64,000 nucleotides of DNA, taken from positions 62,001-126,000 of the forward strand of contig JAKOGH010000119.1 of assembly GCA_024811115.1 (NCBI GenBank), written 5' to 3'. Under the pieces are notes generated by a model, which ran no database searches, was not told the origin of the DNA, and saw only the letters and a list, made by a program, of their open reading frames with translations. Positions 33,455 through 45,383 of the stretch are shown here, piece after piece. The DNA is from Terana coerulea. Its lineage: Eukaryota > Basidiomycota > Agaricomycetes > Polyporales > Phanerochaetaceae. Position 1 is the first letter of the stretch, and each line of letters starts with the position of its first letter. Both the position numbers and the translations under genes were made by a program.

Positions 33455-35950
33455 GACGGGCGGAGGCGACGTCGCGTGCTGAAGCAGTCGCGACTGGGGG
33501 TGACAACAGGGGCCAGCGGGCACGAGCACGCCTAGTTATATACTTGAAAGGTGACGGTGGATATCTGGCGGGTGTTCTGTTCGATGTCCAGAACGCTGAT
33601 TAGTTCCTGGCCTAGGGGCCCTGCCGAGCGCTGGAGGAAAATCCGTTGACACGGCCATGAGGGGCGAGTGGAAAGGCCGAGTGTCGTGGCGTCAGCGCTT
33701 GATACGAAACATACTTTGGAGTAGGCCAGCGCAGGCAACCAGCAAGCTGCCGTTACAGTAGGTCTGCCAATCGGTGCCTCTCAGTTGGCATTGCCAAGTG
33801 CGACGAGATCGAGCTACTTACTCCCCCCTACTTTACGTTGAAGTCGACGCCTCCTTAAAGCGGGAGTGGCCCCAGTCTTGCCAAACAGAAAGTTCTTCTA
33901 GGCTCTGTGGGCGGGGCCAATTAGCTAGAAGTTTGCGACGGTGCTTGTCGAACAGATTTCTGGCGACTCACAGAGTGCAAGATCCACCGGACGAATTTGG
34001 CGTCACATGGCCACATGGCGAATACTCTGTTACCGTACTAACGCTTTGATGGCAATTCGACGCTTATCGCCCCGCAAACAGCCGCAAACCGAGGCGCAGA
34101 TAAGGGCCCATTCTCGAATATTGTCTCGCCCAGGCCTCAAATGTTGTTGAAAAATATTCCGGCGGCATATGAGAACCATCTTACCATGGCGACGCATATG
34201 GTCGTGGATGCGGGCGAAATCGATGCAGCGGACGCTGGTGACTCAAGTGCTCAGGTACAGAGGTGCCAGATGATACCGAGCGTACGGCCAAGTAGTTGTA
34301 TGACATTGGACCGATCCGACGTTCGAGCCTGTTCGCAATTTAGGCCCTGCGCAGAGATAATGTGAAAGAGACCAGACCGACCGCGTCGACGCCCGTCACC
34401 AAGTGCATCGCTGAGCTATCATTGATTCCTCAGGCGTTTTTGTGAGAAAGACCGTCTCTAGGTAGACACCGCCTCACGCGCAGCCATTTGGTCAAAGTCG
34501 TGGATCTGGGATAATCGAGTTGGCTCGGCGTGCTCACCAGTCCCGTTGACATCACACTCACCTGGCGCATAGGGCCTGCAGTGACATATTAACAAAATGT
34601 GCAATAGAACCGGAGACACTTGACTTACGGCCACATGCATATAGTCATAGACGCAATCGGTAGCATACGACGCCACTTGGTTCCAAGACCACCAGTTACC
34701 CAGTCAATCGAGCTCGGATATACGTTGGTCGGAACGAAGCTGGGTTGCTAGAAGTAGACCGACTGGATAATTTCGCTCAGCATCAGAGTAGTCCATTGAA
34801 CTCAACATTCGGAGAGATCCTATCTTTTTATCGCTCCCTGAGGCAGCATACAGTCAGTTTCGAGCTCAGGACAGTGGTCCAGGGTGCTCGCCGACGGAAT
34901 TTTGGATGGAACCCCACAGCGTTTTGTCCGCGAACTGTTCCAGCTTCTCCACCTCCGTCGCGTTTGGCTGTGCAAACAGTTTCCATCCTTCAACGTATGC
35001 AGCGATATGTAGAGCAAATCTGATCATTTATTCGCTACTGATGTGATGGTGTATACATGAATCAGGTCTGTGATACTGGGATGAAATTATGTCAATACAT
35101 AATCTACCAGTAACGGGAGCGTTCGTGACGCACCTTTTCAACCGAAAGATGCCCGCATAATAGTCGGGCCAGATCCAGCTCCACTGGCCCATTTTTTTCA
35201 GTGGTAGGAAACATCCAGCCCATGCAGTATCGCACAAGTAGCATAAAGCCAGGGGAGGTAGAACCGCTTGCAGATTCCAGGGCGTGTGTATGTGCTAGCA
35301 GGTAGACACGCTAGCAAGGACTTCTGGCCGTGGTTTGCATGCCGCAGCACCGTTCGACGCCTGTGGGAAACAGGAGGATGAGGCGGAACAGGGATATGGG
35401 CGCTGCGGATGATGGGAACTGTCTCATCCCGGAGCTCTCGTGAGTACATCTGGCCATGTGAAGTCACATACGAGCGGCAGGAAGCGTATTCTGCTCGACC
35501 GTGAGTGCTTGGTGCTGTTTCGTGGTGACAATTGAAAGGCAAGTTGGTAGACTAGATTTCTTGCAGCGCCTAGCTTAGCCGTATTTGAGCGAGACACAAT
35601 TTGTGCAGATCTCTTGGTAGTTGCGAGGCAGGAAAGTCGACGGACGTGAACATTAGGCTTGTCGTCGCTGGAAGGAGGTGGTGGTAAGAGCTGAGAAAGA
35701 AATCCGAGTTGAGCTCGCCCGTCCGTGGGATTGATTGACGAGCCCGATCGGGAAGGCGACCAAAGATAGCTCAGCTGACGCTTGCATCAAACTCTCATGG
35801 CACCGACGGCATTCAGGCGACCCTGGCTGTATGTCCACATCCGTTCTCATGTCCTACTCACACACGACCTGCGCTCTCAGGCCCTCGCCTGCAGTGTCCT
35901 CGTCCTCTGCATCTTGACAGCACCGCTCATGACCTTGGCCTGCTGCTACC
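33455..35950. other. Gene-poor stretch of 2.5 kb
   Basis: No convincing exon series was found on either strand between the multi-pass membrane protein and the single-pass protein gene. Open frames are under about 120 residues and without motifs. It could hold decayed mobile-element sequence, a non-coding RNA, or small genes that I cannot recognise. Confidence 0.35.
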
Positions 35951-36759
35951 ATGGCGTTGCAAACCCTCACTGCTAGCTCTGTCGCCGGCGCGCCGACGAG
36001 CACCGCGACGACCGACCCCGCGAGCGGCACGGACATCAACACGAAGAACTCGGTGCCGTTCAGCTTCCTCATCGCCTTCCTCGCCCTGTTCGTCGTCTTC
36101 ATGGGCATGGGGCTCTGGGCGCGCCGGATCGTCTACTTCGCGCGGCGGCAGCTGGGCTTGCCTGTGCCCGAGCTGCCCGTGAGGCGACGGGACCTGCTTC
36201 CAAGGAAGCCTGCGCTATGGGACATGCACCCGGACAAGAGCGCCCAGCCTAGGCGATGGCAGGATATGGCGGTATGTACGCTCACTCTGGGTCATCCGGA
36301 CTTCACTTACCTGCGCATACAGCCGCTTTCGACGTGGTACTGCAGAGACAAAGGCTCGCCATTACCCTCTGAGGGCGTGCACAACCCTCCACGCTGGCCA
36401 TCGGGCATGCGCGTAGAGCCTTGACCAATGGAAGGATCATTGGCATCGCGCCCTCGCCGCGGAGGAGCAGAAGAGAACGGTTCCTAGTCCATCGCAGTCT
36501 ATGGGATTGGTGGCGGGATCTCGCAGATCCCATGCGCCACGCTCCGCCGAAAGGCATGGGCAATGGCAAGGGAAGAGTGGAGGCGCTGCAGGTCGCGGTT
36601 CTTATATCGATGCCGTCGCAAGGCGGTCATCGAGAAGCATCGGAGAAACGCAAGTCAGCGGGGCCATTGGAGGTGGTGGGGGAAATGGCGATTGGTATTG
36701 CTGCGTCTCCTTGGGAGTATGAGGAAGTAGAGGCACGCAGTCCAGATGCACGGACCTGA
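35951..36759 (+). CDS. Small single-pass membrane protein, basidiomycete-specific type
   Basis: The start at 35951 encodes MALQTLTASSVAGAPTSTAT, a Thr/Ser-rich extracytosolic head. One strong transmembrane helix follows (FSFLIAFLALFVVFMGMGLW), then a basic stop-transfer segment RRIVYFARRQLGLPVPELPV. A 51-nt intron (about 36271-36321) keeps frame into PLSTWYCRDKG; the direct reading then stops at 36424. The adjacent frame continues to 36759 with VEALQVAVLISMPSQGGH and EMAIGIAASPWEYEE, which look like the usual C-terminus of such proteins. A frame break between about 36373 and 36421 is therefore suspected. No function is known to me; a membrane location is inferred. Confidence 0.55.
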
Positions 36760-37465
36760 AGACGTTTATTCATCCATGGGTAGGCTCTTCCACTGGATTG
36801 CTGTGGGGCCTTGTATTTCTACCATACCCGTTCTATCGCACTTGGCACGTACTCGGATGCTCGTTTAGCAACTTACGATTGTTGCCATGGATTACCATGG
36901 TACTTACGGAATATATCTGATACTCTTACTCTGGAAGACCGTCAACTCACAACTCGCAGACTGCAACGGGCTATTATACCAAACTGAATGCCCTATGCAT
37001 CTTCTTCCGCGCGGCACTTTACCACTATTAGCCCAAAATGGTAGGTTTGGCGGGATTGCAAGGCGCATCAAACGCCACAAGGTCGACCGGTTCCGAAAGT
37101 AGGCATGCCGCCGGAACCACCGACTTGGTGCAGTTGTTACCGGTTTGTTGTCGCTTGCCGCGTCGTTCACTAAGTACATTGGCTAAGAACTGACAAAAAC
37201 TGGCTAGAGCACGATAGACGACGCTCAACGACAACTTGCTTGGACTACAACTAGAGGCCTCTAGAGGCGGCCACACTATTAGACTTGGGCTTTCAACGTT
37301 CAACCGCTGCTTAGAGTTAGAAGTCGCACGTAACGGACACGACGTGTGCGTACTCCTAGATAGCAACGACCATCCATGCTCACAGGGTTGGAGAACAATG
37401 ATACAGTAGTATTATAGAATGCCAAAATAGTACATAAATAATACAGACACCCAATAAAGAACAGT
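36760..37465. other. Intergenic, no gene seen
   Basis: About 700 bases between the small membrane protein and the stop of histone H2A. Short frames only; nothing recognised. Confidence 0.4.
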
Positions 37466-38047
<582 letters not shown>

Positions 38048-38391
38048 AATGTGATAGTGAGTTGGGTTGGTGAAGGTGGGTGGAGAGGCGAGGTGCGAGA
38101 GTTACGGGGGGCGTAGGAGAGATGTGGACGGCAGCAAGCAGGGGCGAGCCACTTTATACCGACGCGACGGGCGGCAACGCCCGCGAGTCACGCGCCCACA
38201 CCGTGTTTGTTTAATCGCAATCAACAGCGCGTCACGTGTAAGCGCGCCGGCCAAACAAACCTCTTTGGGCGCGCGTTTGTATAAATACCTGCTTGGACTC
38301 AATCCACGAGCATCCATACCTCTGCCTCGCACCCCCACCTCTTCGCGCTCTCTCGCCCTCATCACACCACCAACACCACCCCTTCACCGCA
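38048..38391. promoter_or_regulatory. Bidirectional H2A/H2B promoter
   Basis: 344 bp between the two histone starts. A TATA-like TGTATAAATACC (38278-38289) faces H2B, and GGTATAAAG on the minus strand (about 38152-38160) faces H2A. A CACGTG lies near 38233, with GC-rich blocks between. Element roles are inferred from position. Confidence 0.65.
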
Positions 38392-38994
38392 ATGGCCCCC
38401 AAACCCGCTTCCACTGCCGGCAAGGCCCCCGCCTCCACCGCCTCCAAGGCTCCCGCCAAGACGACCACCAGAGTCGAAGGCGGCGAAGAAGACCTCTAAG
38501 CCTGCTGCATCGGGTGAAGGCGGTGAGAAGAAGAAGAGGCGAAAGACGCGCAAGGAGACGTACTCCTCGTACATCTACAAGGGTGAGTGCTGCTTGGACT
38601 CGATACTGCACGGGTTCTCACGCTCTACTTAGTCCTCAAGCAGGTCCACCCTGACACCGGTATCTCCAACAAGGCGATGGCTATCCTGAACTCATTCGTG
38701 AACGATATCTTCGAGCGCATCGCGACTGAGGCCTCGAGTACGTTCCATTCTCTTGCGGTCCGTTTCTCAATGCTTACACACCCATCTAGAACTTGCATCC
38801 TACTCTAAGAAGTCGACGATCTCGTCACGAGAGATCCAAACTGCCGTCCGCCTTATCCTCCCTGGTGAACTTGCCAAGCACGCCATCTCAGAAGGCACCA
38901 AGTCGGTGACCAAGGTACGAACTTTACGCTCTCCAACTTTGTCAGGTTTCGCTGACGACTCCTTATCTAGTTTTCGAGCGCTGGGGCGAAGTAA
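38392..38994 (+). CDS. Histone H2B (apparent frame break in the N-terminal tail)
   Basis: Core nucleosome histone. The start [20 protein letters not shown] is the basic tail. The direct frame then stops at the TAA about 30 codons on, while the adjacent frame gives [18 protein letters not shown] and [15 protein letters not shown], the invariant H2B entry to the fold. The frame change lies near 38462-38472. Introns then join to [55 protein letters not shown] and [20 protein letters not shown], ending KFSSGAK at 38994. The last parts are all in frame. As the likely sole H2B beside H2A, an assembly indel is more likely than a dead gene. Confidence 0.93.
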
Positions 38995-40074
38995 ACTTCT
39001 TTATTTCTCGGGACTCTGTCGCTGTTGTATTGTATTCTGTATTGTCTATTTATAATTTACATTTAGTCTTTGGCTCATCGTACTGAATCCCTTGCACGTG
39101 TCGTTCTAAGTGAATTCGGCCTCACATTTAATAAGCCAGAACGAGTCTAGTGTTGAAGGGGTACTCGTCTAGTGTATGCCAACGTCGAATGAGCCAGGTC
39201 AAGCCCTGGGAGTTCAACGTTCAGCACTATTCAGCATTCATCCTCGACGAAAACAGCCTGAAGGCAGGAATAAAGCGTCCGTTGAGTAAACACTTAAACC
39301 ATCGTAGATTCCCCTTGCTGATTCGTGAACTTGGGCAGCGGTTCAGAAGCTGACAGCTGCAAACGATGAAGTCTCGTACCAAGATCAAGTAGACATGTTT
39401 GTTTCTGGTCCAGGACAATCGGCGGCAGATGGACGCCAGAAGATTCGCATTTTCACCAGTTGTGCAGACTGGTTTACAGTCTCGCTATTGCGTGCCACGA
39501 GAATGCTCCGCCAGGATTAATATTAATCCCAGGGATCACCAGAGTCGCGCTGCTCCTCACGCGTATTTGCACTGCAGGTCAAGGTTCAAGGTTCCACGCT
39601 CATTTCGTGCTGCGGGCATGTCCAGCCCACTATACTTGCGTAGGCCGCGGAGGCAGCAACTCTTCCTTGTGGTGTCGCGCCGAGACTTCGTCCACTCTCA
39701 GCGCATGTAATACCCAATCCGTTCGTCCGGATGATACCGGTGCCTTTTGTACGCCTGTTCTAGCCCCCGCTCATGGCGGAAGCCACGCTCCTCGAACAGC
39801 TGGCTCGTTAGCAAACGTTCAAGCTCAAGCCTTGCAGGCATGACGTCGCGCGTTTGCTGTGAAGACAAGTCGCCTGTGTGGTACTTTGGCCGGTTGGGAA
39901 TACATGATTGGGTAGAAGTTGGGTAGTGGAGTGTCGACCCAGAAATGCATATGTAGTCATAGAGCCGATATGGGCACCTGCTAAAGATTCCGACCAGTAC
40001 AAAAGTCACGCAGAGGAACGATATTCGAGGGCGTACTTGTACGACAGTAATGAGATTATATTGAATATCATACG
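38995..40074. other. Convergent intergenic region of 1.1 kb
   Basis: Lies between the H2B and ERG2 stops. A minus-strand open stretch at 39698-40009 (ending ERGLEQAYKRHRYHPDERIG) has no recognised domain and no convincing partner exons. Otherwise nothing was seen. Confidence 0.35.
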
Positions 40075-40914
40075 TTATATCTTGCCGATAAGCAGATTGT
40101 TCAACATCTCCCTTGCGGTGATACGAATGGTGTTGTAGAGCGATATGTAATCGAGGGTGGATGAAAACATATCCGCAAAGCCGAACGGCATCATCAACGG
40201 AATCCAGCCTGTGTGGACTTAAGTTACAACGAGCACATGTTTATGCCACATAGTGAAAGGACGTACCCCTAGCGTACTCTAATGCGAAGCAGCCCTCGTG
40301 CATCTTGTATTGCTTCAGCTGTCCCCTACGCAAGTGGTGGACCGATCCAGCAGGGTATCGCTCCATGTGCAGGTTTGGCGGGTTGAATGCCCATTGCTCT
40401 CCGACGAGGATGTTGAAGTAGTCGTCCGCGGTGTGTATGCCGCTGTGGCCTTCCGTACCAAGAGGCGTGCCGAAGATGATCAGGTACTCAGTGATGCTTG
40501 CGTGGATGATGTACATCGCGCCCATGGCGCCGCCCGCGTTGTTGAAGACCCATTCCGACGTGTTAGGGTTCAGAGCGATTTGCGTCGACGGGTATGTCTC
40601 CGTGAGGTTCTTGATGATGTACTGCGCCATGAAAGAGGTGTCGTCGGGCTTGGGGGCAGCCGCGATGGCATCCTGTGCAAGTTTGTGCAAGCTTTCTGGG
40701 TCAAAGACATACCAACGAGACTGTAGTTGGAACAGTCGAGTGGTAAGCCCGAGCATATGCGTGTATTGCAAAGTGCCCGGCGTACCTTGATGCTGTCTAG
40801 CAACTGACACGTCACAAAGAGAAGAGCAGCAGCGACGATGCGAATCAACCACTTCTTCAGAGGGTTACTTGCTGTGGTCTGACCGCTGGGTGTCGCGGAT
40901 TTGGATTTGCCCAT
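40075..40914 (-). CDS. ERG2: C-8 sterol isomerase (Erg2, sigma-1 receptor family)
   Basis: ER enzyme of ergosterol synthesis that moves the delta-8 double bond to delta-7. The start MGKSKSATPSGQTTASNPLK is followed by the N-terminal membrane helix WLIRIVAAALLFVTCQLLDS. After an intron come RWYVFDPESLHKLAQDAIAA and NNAGGAMGAMYIIHASITEY. The diagnostic FGTPLGTEGHSGIHTADDYF and NILVGEQWAFNPPNLHMERY come next, then VHHLRRGQLKQYKMHEGCFA. The last exon is WIPLMMPFGFADMFSSTLDY through ARREM-like AREMLNNLLIGKI, ending at 40075. These are Erg2/sigma-1 signatures, and about 220 residues is normal. It is divergent from SPC2. Confidence 0.92.
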
Positions 40915-41333
40915 GGTATCGACGTAGGAGAGACCGAGAAGCGTGATGATGTGGGGGCCAACGGTGCACCGGTGAACGTTAAGAGCAGTCCGCGGGTCGT
41001 AACATAGTGACCTTCACGCAAAACGTACGAGAATGAACTCTACCCATCGTTACGTACGGGCAGAATGACGATTGGCTCGGATCGTGACACACGAGCGCTG
41101 GTATTGGATTGATTGATTGAATGATTGATTGATGACTAGATGCAGGTGAACCGACCTGGGCCGCCACGTTGAGCGTCCTGCGTGAGACAGGTTCTGCCAG
41201 GGACACTGCCAGCAGGTTCCCCCTTCAGCACACCTTCGCCCGCCCAAAATACACCGTTCCGTATTCCCTCCTTTCCTACAACAATTCCCCTTCATTCCGC
41301 TACATACCCTTCATTTCCCCTCACGAGCATCCG
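40915..41333. promoter_or_regulatory. Divergent intergenic region ERG2/SPC2 with (ATTG)n tract
   Basis: 419 bp between outward-facing starts. A tetranucleotide ATTG/GATT microsatellite of about 30 bp lies at 41104-41133. A pyrimidine-rich stretch precedes the SPC2 start. A promoter role is positional inference. Confidence 0.45.
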
Positions 41334-42362
41334 ATGGCTGGCCGCGGACGGAAGACGGCCAACGGCGCGTCAGAACCAGAGCTTGTGTCGAGCCAACAAG
41401 CAAATGGCGGACCATCTACGAGTAGTCCGAGCTCTATATCTGGCCTGCTCACGACAACAGCTCCAGGAGCTGAGCGGGACGAGGTCAAGGTCAACAATGC
41501 GAGCGCGACGGACATGAAGCACGCATGCGACGATGCTCTGAAACGCGTGAGTCTTGTGCACATTGCAATCACCCTGCAGCTCTACACGTCCCCCGCCTCT
41601 TCCAAACGCGCTTTCTAGCCAACACTTGTGCTGTTGGCCGCGCTTTCGTGTCGGCTTGGTCTTCGTTCTCCTACCGTTGGTCATGGCAAACGCTAATATG
41701 CTCTACCGACGTGAATGCGATGTTGTCGCGTGCCGCAGTTCCTCTCACGACCAGACCTGTTCAAGCAAATATACACGCATACGGACGTGCGGCTAGGGCT
41801 GGGCTGGGCAAGCGTGTTCATTGCAGCGGGCACAGGGCTGTATGGCTGGAAGGTCGACTTCGAGAAAAGTAAACCTGTCGTGTGGGCAGGCCTCATTCTG
41901 TGCGTGGTCTCGCGCGCTCGTTACGTGCCTCATTGTGGCTTACCCTCGTGCCTGTTGCGTAACAGGTACATCCTCTTGACCACCCTCCAGACGCTCTACG
42001 CATACCTCATCGAAGGCGAGACCGTCTTCGTGGGCAAGCGCAAAACGCTCGATAAACGGGTGAGTCTCATGCCGCCAACTTTCATGCTATCTCTCATTGG
42101 CGTGCCTCAGATTGTCACGGAGCGGATCACCATTTCCTCAACATCAACACCATCCACGCCCGACTCACCGCCAGGCTACGCTCTCACTCTTTCCTACGTC
42201 CGCTCGACCTCCGGCGGCAAGTCCCTTCTCAGCAAGGGTCGGTCGTCAATACAAAATGGCTACAACAGCTTCTTCGACGAGAACGGTGTGTTGGATCAGG
42301 ACATCTTCGAACGTTGGGTAGGCGGGGCGGTGGCGGCGGTCATGGAAGGGAAGCAAGAGTAG
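41334..42362 (+). CDS. SPC2: Signal peptidase complex subunit 2 (SPC25 domain)
   Basis: Accessory subunit of the ER signal peptidase that links it to the translocon. The start MAGRGRKTANGASEPELVSS is a Ser-rich head. HACDDALKR splices to FLSRPDLFKQIYTHTDVRLG, then LGWASVFIAAGTGLYGWKVD (first helix) and SKPVVWAGLIL joined to YILLTTLQTLYAYLIEGETV (second helix). FVGKRKTLDKR splices to IVTERITISS and the lumenal or cytosolic sheet region SYVRSTSGGKSLLSKGRSS, ending FERWVGGAVAAVMEGKQE at 42362. Four or five exons are in frame. The last exon was copied along with family X: decayed copies lie at about 44156-44330 and 48517-48797. Confidence 0.9.
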
Positions 42363-42719
42363 CTTGTACTAATGGCGGGTTTGGGGCGACTGCACGTCAT
42401 CTATGTTGGAATGGCTTTGATACCATGTACGCATTTTCTGTATTGTTTTATTTCTCAGGATATCCTTTGCTGTCACCTGGCTCTCCGCATCCGCGCGCAC
42501 TTTCTGAAGGGCAATTGCAACCAATATGTTGGAGTGACTCTGGGGTCGACGTACTCCTATAGGCTAAATTCATGGGAATTGGTCGGTTCGTGCCGGTCTC
42601 CGCTCCAAAGCACAGAAGCGCGAGTCCCTTGATCCAACTAACGCCCTCTCGCACATATACGTGTGACCTGCATTCACTTTGCCTGGATCGCTCCTTAGAC
42701 TGTGGTCATATATATCACC
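42363..42719. other. Spacer between SPC2 and X1
   Basis: 357 bases. It includes a GGTCTCCGCTC-type block and a segment just before the X1 start that recur upstream of X3 (about 48964-49110), showing they belong to the duplicated unit. No separate gene. Confidence 0.5.
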
Positions 42720-44115
42720 ATGTCGATGCTTCCGCCTGAGCTACTCTACGACATATGCGCATTCATCGTCGCCGAATTTCTGGATGCAGCCATCGCGGGA
42801 GCCCTCAGGTATGCGCCACAACAAGAAGCAGGCGAAGATGGGGCGACTTCAGCAATTCCAGTATACCAAGATCCAGCTCTTGAGGCTCAAAATCCAATCA
42901 TCTCACTGCTGCAGACGTCGTTTGTCATCCGGCAAATCACTCTAACAGTGCTATCGGATGCTTTAGGGATTTCCGTGGACCACGACGGGGTCGGCAGGTA
43001 TGCCTGCATCCCAATTATTATGATCGATTACCGGCTAACTCCTTTCAACAGGCTAACGGTCAAGCCTTGGACACATATCCAACCCGTTAGGGTTCGGCTC
43101 TGGCAAGCACAGAGCAATGCCATCCAAAGTGTGGTCGAGCTTCAGGCCATACAGCCTGTGGCAAAGTCGCTGTTACTCCGCTCATATGAGCAGATAGCCC
43201 TCACCTTCGACGTTATGCGACTGTCCAATCGATTCATGGACGAACAACAGTTGGACAAGATGAAGCAGGGCATGGACGTGATTGAAGCCCTACACGCAGT
43301 TCGAAATGAACTGAGTCTCAGCGACGCTCTCGACTTTGGTGCTGCCGAGAAATGCCACGCCAACATGCCAAAGACTGGACTCTACTTTTTGTCTCTATCC
43401 GAATGGGCTGCGTGCTCTCGCTCTCATCCTTCAGTCAGATCCAGCGTTACATTCGTGTGCATGAGGGCTGCTGACTTCCTGCTGTATAGATCAGGACATT
43501 ATTGCGAACTACAGCCGACTGAAGTTTTTCTGGATATTTCTGCATGTAATGGATCGGCTGTACGGGGCGCTGTCTGACCAGCGTAAACTCACTATTATTG
43601 ACGTACGCCCAATTGCTGCTTTATAACCGATCTTGCATCTTACATTTATAGGGAGCCCTCGAGGAAGCTAGGACTCAGCAGAGGGCCAATGCCAACGTGA
43701 AGATATGTCGCATCATTGCAAATCTGGAGCACCATTGCTCGTCGTCAGCCCTTGGCGCGTTCTTCACCGACCTCAGCAAGGACCTTGACAAGGTACGCAT
43801 TGGCTCATATGGAGTGGGGATATCAGTGAAATGATAGTTTGCAAGATTTTAACGACATTGGTCGAACCCTCGGGACTGCATTCGCGTCGTGTGTACCCCA
43901 ACTTACCGCACAAGCTGGATGCCATTTTGGAAGGTCACGAAATGATACTCTCGCTCCTTATTCATAGATTGGAGAGGGCTAGAGAACTTGACGGAGTTCT
44001 GAGCGACATGGTGACTGTATCTTCAGCCTCTGCACCGACACTCGCGAGGATTAGTGATTCGGCAGATCGGATTCAGGATTCGGTCGCGGGGTACTCCCAC
44101 CTGGCCGCGCCATAA
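42720..44115 (+). CDS. Orphan family X protein, tandem member X1
   Basis: No characterised family recognised. The start MSMLPPELLYDICAFIVAEF continues LDAAIAGALRYAPQQ and NPIISLLQTSFVIRQITLTV with LSDALGISVDHDGVGR. A 54-nt intron (42998-43051) leads to LTVKPWTHIQPVRVRLWQAQ and LLLRSYEQIALTFDVMRLSN, then MDKM-type coiled-coil helix QLDKMKQGMDVIEALHAVRN. Later exons encode ANYSRLKFFWIFLHVMDRLY, ALEEARTQQRANANVKICRI and ILTTLVEPSG through a helical C-terminus ending HLAAP. The product is largely helical, with no signal peptide or membrane helix. Compared with X2 and X3, one base appears missing near 43391 (the conserved VRMGC block is out of frame). The N-terminus is F-box-like at best. Confidence 0.65.
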
Positions 44116-44155
44116 ACCGCTATAGAACCGCACCGTGATCTATGTAATAACGTGA

Positions 44156-44330
44156 GCGGTCAGATAGACTCATTCACTTCTTGCCTTGTGTTAATGTGAC
44201 CTATTCTTGGCATATCCTGTACTCCAGCACGCGAACATCGGAAAGGACGATTACCTCCTTCAAACCTAGTACCTTTGTCCGCTCGACCTCTGGTGGCAAG
44301 TCCTGTCTCAGTAAGGGTTGAACATTGATC
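44156..44330 (+). pseudogene. Decayed copy of SPC2 last exon (remnant 1)
   Basis: The stretch contains TCGGAAAGGACGATTACCTC, then GTCCGCTCGACCTCTGGTGG and CAAGTCCTGTCTCAGTAAGG. This corresponds to the SPC2 exon encoding TERITIS and VRSTSGGKSLLSKG (42115-42240), with stops and gaps. It follows X1 and is closely matched by the remnant after X2, including the shared leader GTGAGCGGTCAGATAG. It marks the boundary of a duplicated unit and is not functional. Confidence 0.75.
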
Positions 44331-45059
44331 GACAACACCGGCTTCGAAATACACCTTTAGTTATCACTGAACGGTATACTCTTAAGGCATATGTAGTGCC
44401 CTTGCAAAAAAATGGCAAAGGTCCTGCCGCGCACCATTGCCGCTTCTACTACATGCAAGGCGGAGCATGCCAAAGACACGCCACAACGCCACACACGTGC
44501 GTGAACACCCATGAAAAGTAAGTCCTGGCCCATAGCCTGGGAGGCCACTGTGGCTACGCCGCCGCGCCTGCCTCAGCCTTCCTTACCCTTGGCCGTCTGT
44601 CCTCATTCGCAGCGAACGACTGCACACGGGCGTACGCCGCGGTCCAGATTTCGTCCTCTTCCAGATTCTTGTTCTGCCACTTGACCCACTGCTTGATTGC
44701 ATCCGCAGATTTCGCGCACTCGTCCTCCAACCTGTGGCTACCACGCTTACAGTGACTTGAGCTGCTCAAGTTGGCAGGTCCGAGTCCTCTACACGCGATG
44801 CACGTACGTAGAGCCCGCCATATCAAATATCCATGCGAAGGGCGTACATTGAAATGACCACAAAGCAATGCTCAGCGGGAGTTAGGACGCGAGAAGGATG
44901 GGCGAGTAAGGAGCGTTTGGGTGAATTACAATGAGAACGACTGCTGTTCTATCCCAAAACCCAGTAATGGAAACCCTCTGCTTCAGGACCATCCAAACGC
45001 GTCGGCAGCTATCCCTCGAGTAAGACACATACAACGAAAGCGCTGCCGAAAAGCTCACC
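44331..45059. other. Spacer with possible minus-strand coding fragment
   Basis: A minus-strand open stretch (44554-44868) ends in WVKWQNKNLEEDEIWTAAYA and RVQSFAANEDRRPRVRKAEA, which looks protein-like. No start, partner exon or family was recognised. It may be the last exon of a small or decayed gene. Confidence 0.35.
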
Positions 45060-45383
45060 TTAGCAGATAGAAGGGTGACCACAAGGAATCGTGCCTATAT
45101 CGAGCTGGCAGCCGCAGCCCTTGGACTTGCACGTCGACTGTGCGTTGCTGTCCGAGCATCCGTAAACGCCGATGCTGCTGCACTTGCAGTTCTCGGCCGT
45201 TCCGCCCCGGCAGTAGGCTGGCAGCTGGCCGCCCGTGGAGCCGCAGCCGGCGATGGTGTACGTGGCGGCGGCGGCGAATTCGACGGGGGTGGGGACAGGG
45301 CTCGTGGGTGCCTCAGCGGCCGCCGCGGCGACGGCGGGCAGCATGGCAGGGAAGAGCGCGAGCAACGCGAGAGCGAAACGCAT
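45060..45383 (-). CDS. Small secreted cysteine-rich protein
   Basis: A single-exon frame of 107 codons. MRFALALLALFPAMLPAVAA is a clear signal peptide, followed by an Ala/Pro/Thr linker (EAPTSPVPTPVEFAAAATYT). A compact C-terminal domain carries ten cysteines: GCGSTGGQLPAYCRGGTAEN, CKCSSIGVYGCSDSNAQSTC, KSKGCGCQLDIGTIPCG and a terminal Cys. This is the profile of fungal small secreted proteins, which can act in substrate interaction, wall biology or interspecies signalling. No specific family is recognised. It lies inside the segment that separates the duplicated X1 and X2 units. Confidence 0.7.
   Translation of the reverse strand: MRFALALLALFPAMLPAVAAAAAEAPTSPVPTPVEFAAAATYTIAGCGSTGGQLPAYCRGGTAENCKCSSIGVYGCSDSNAQSTCKSKGCGCQLDIGTIPCGHPSIC

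Noticed and set aside
41104..41133. (ATTG)n tract as a CRISPR-like or regulatory repeat
   Set aside because: It is a simple tetranucleotide microsatellite without spacers.
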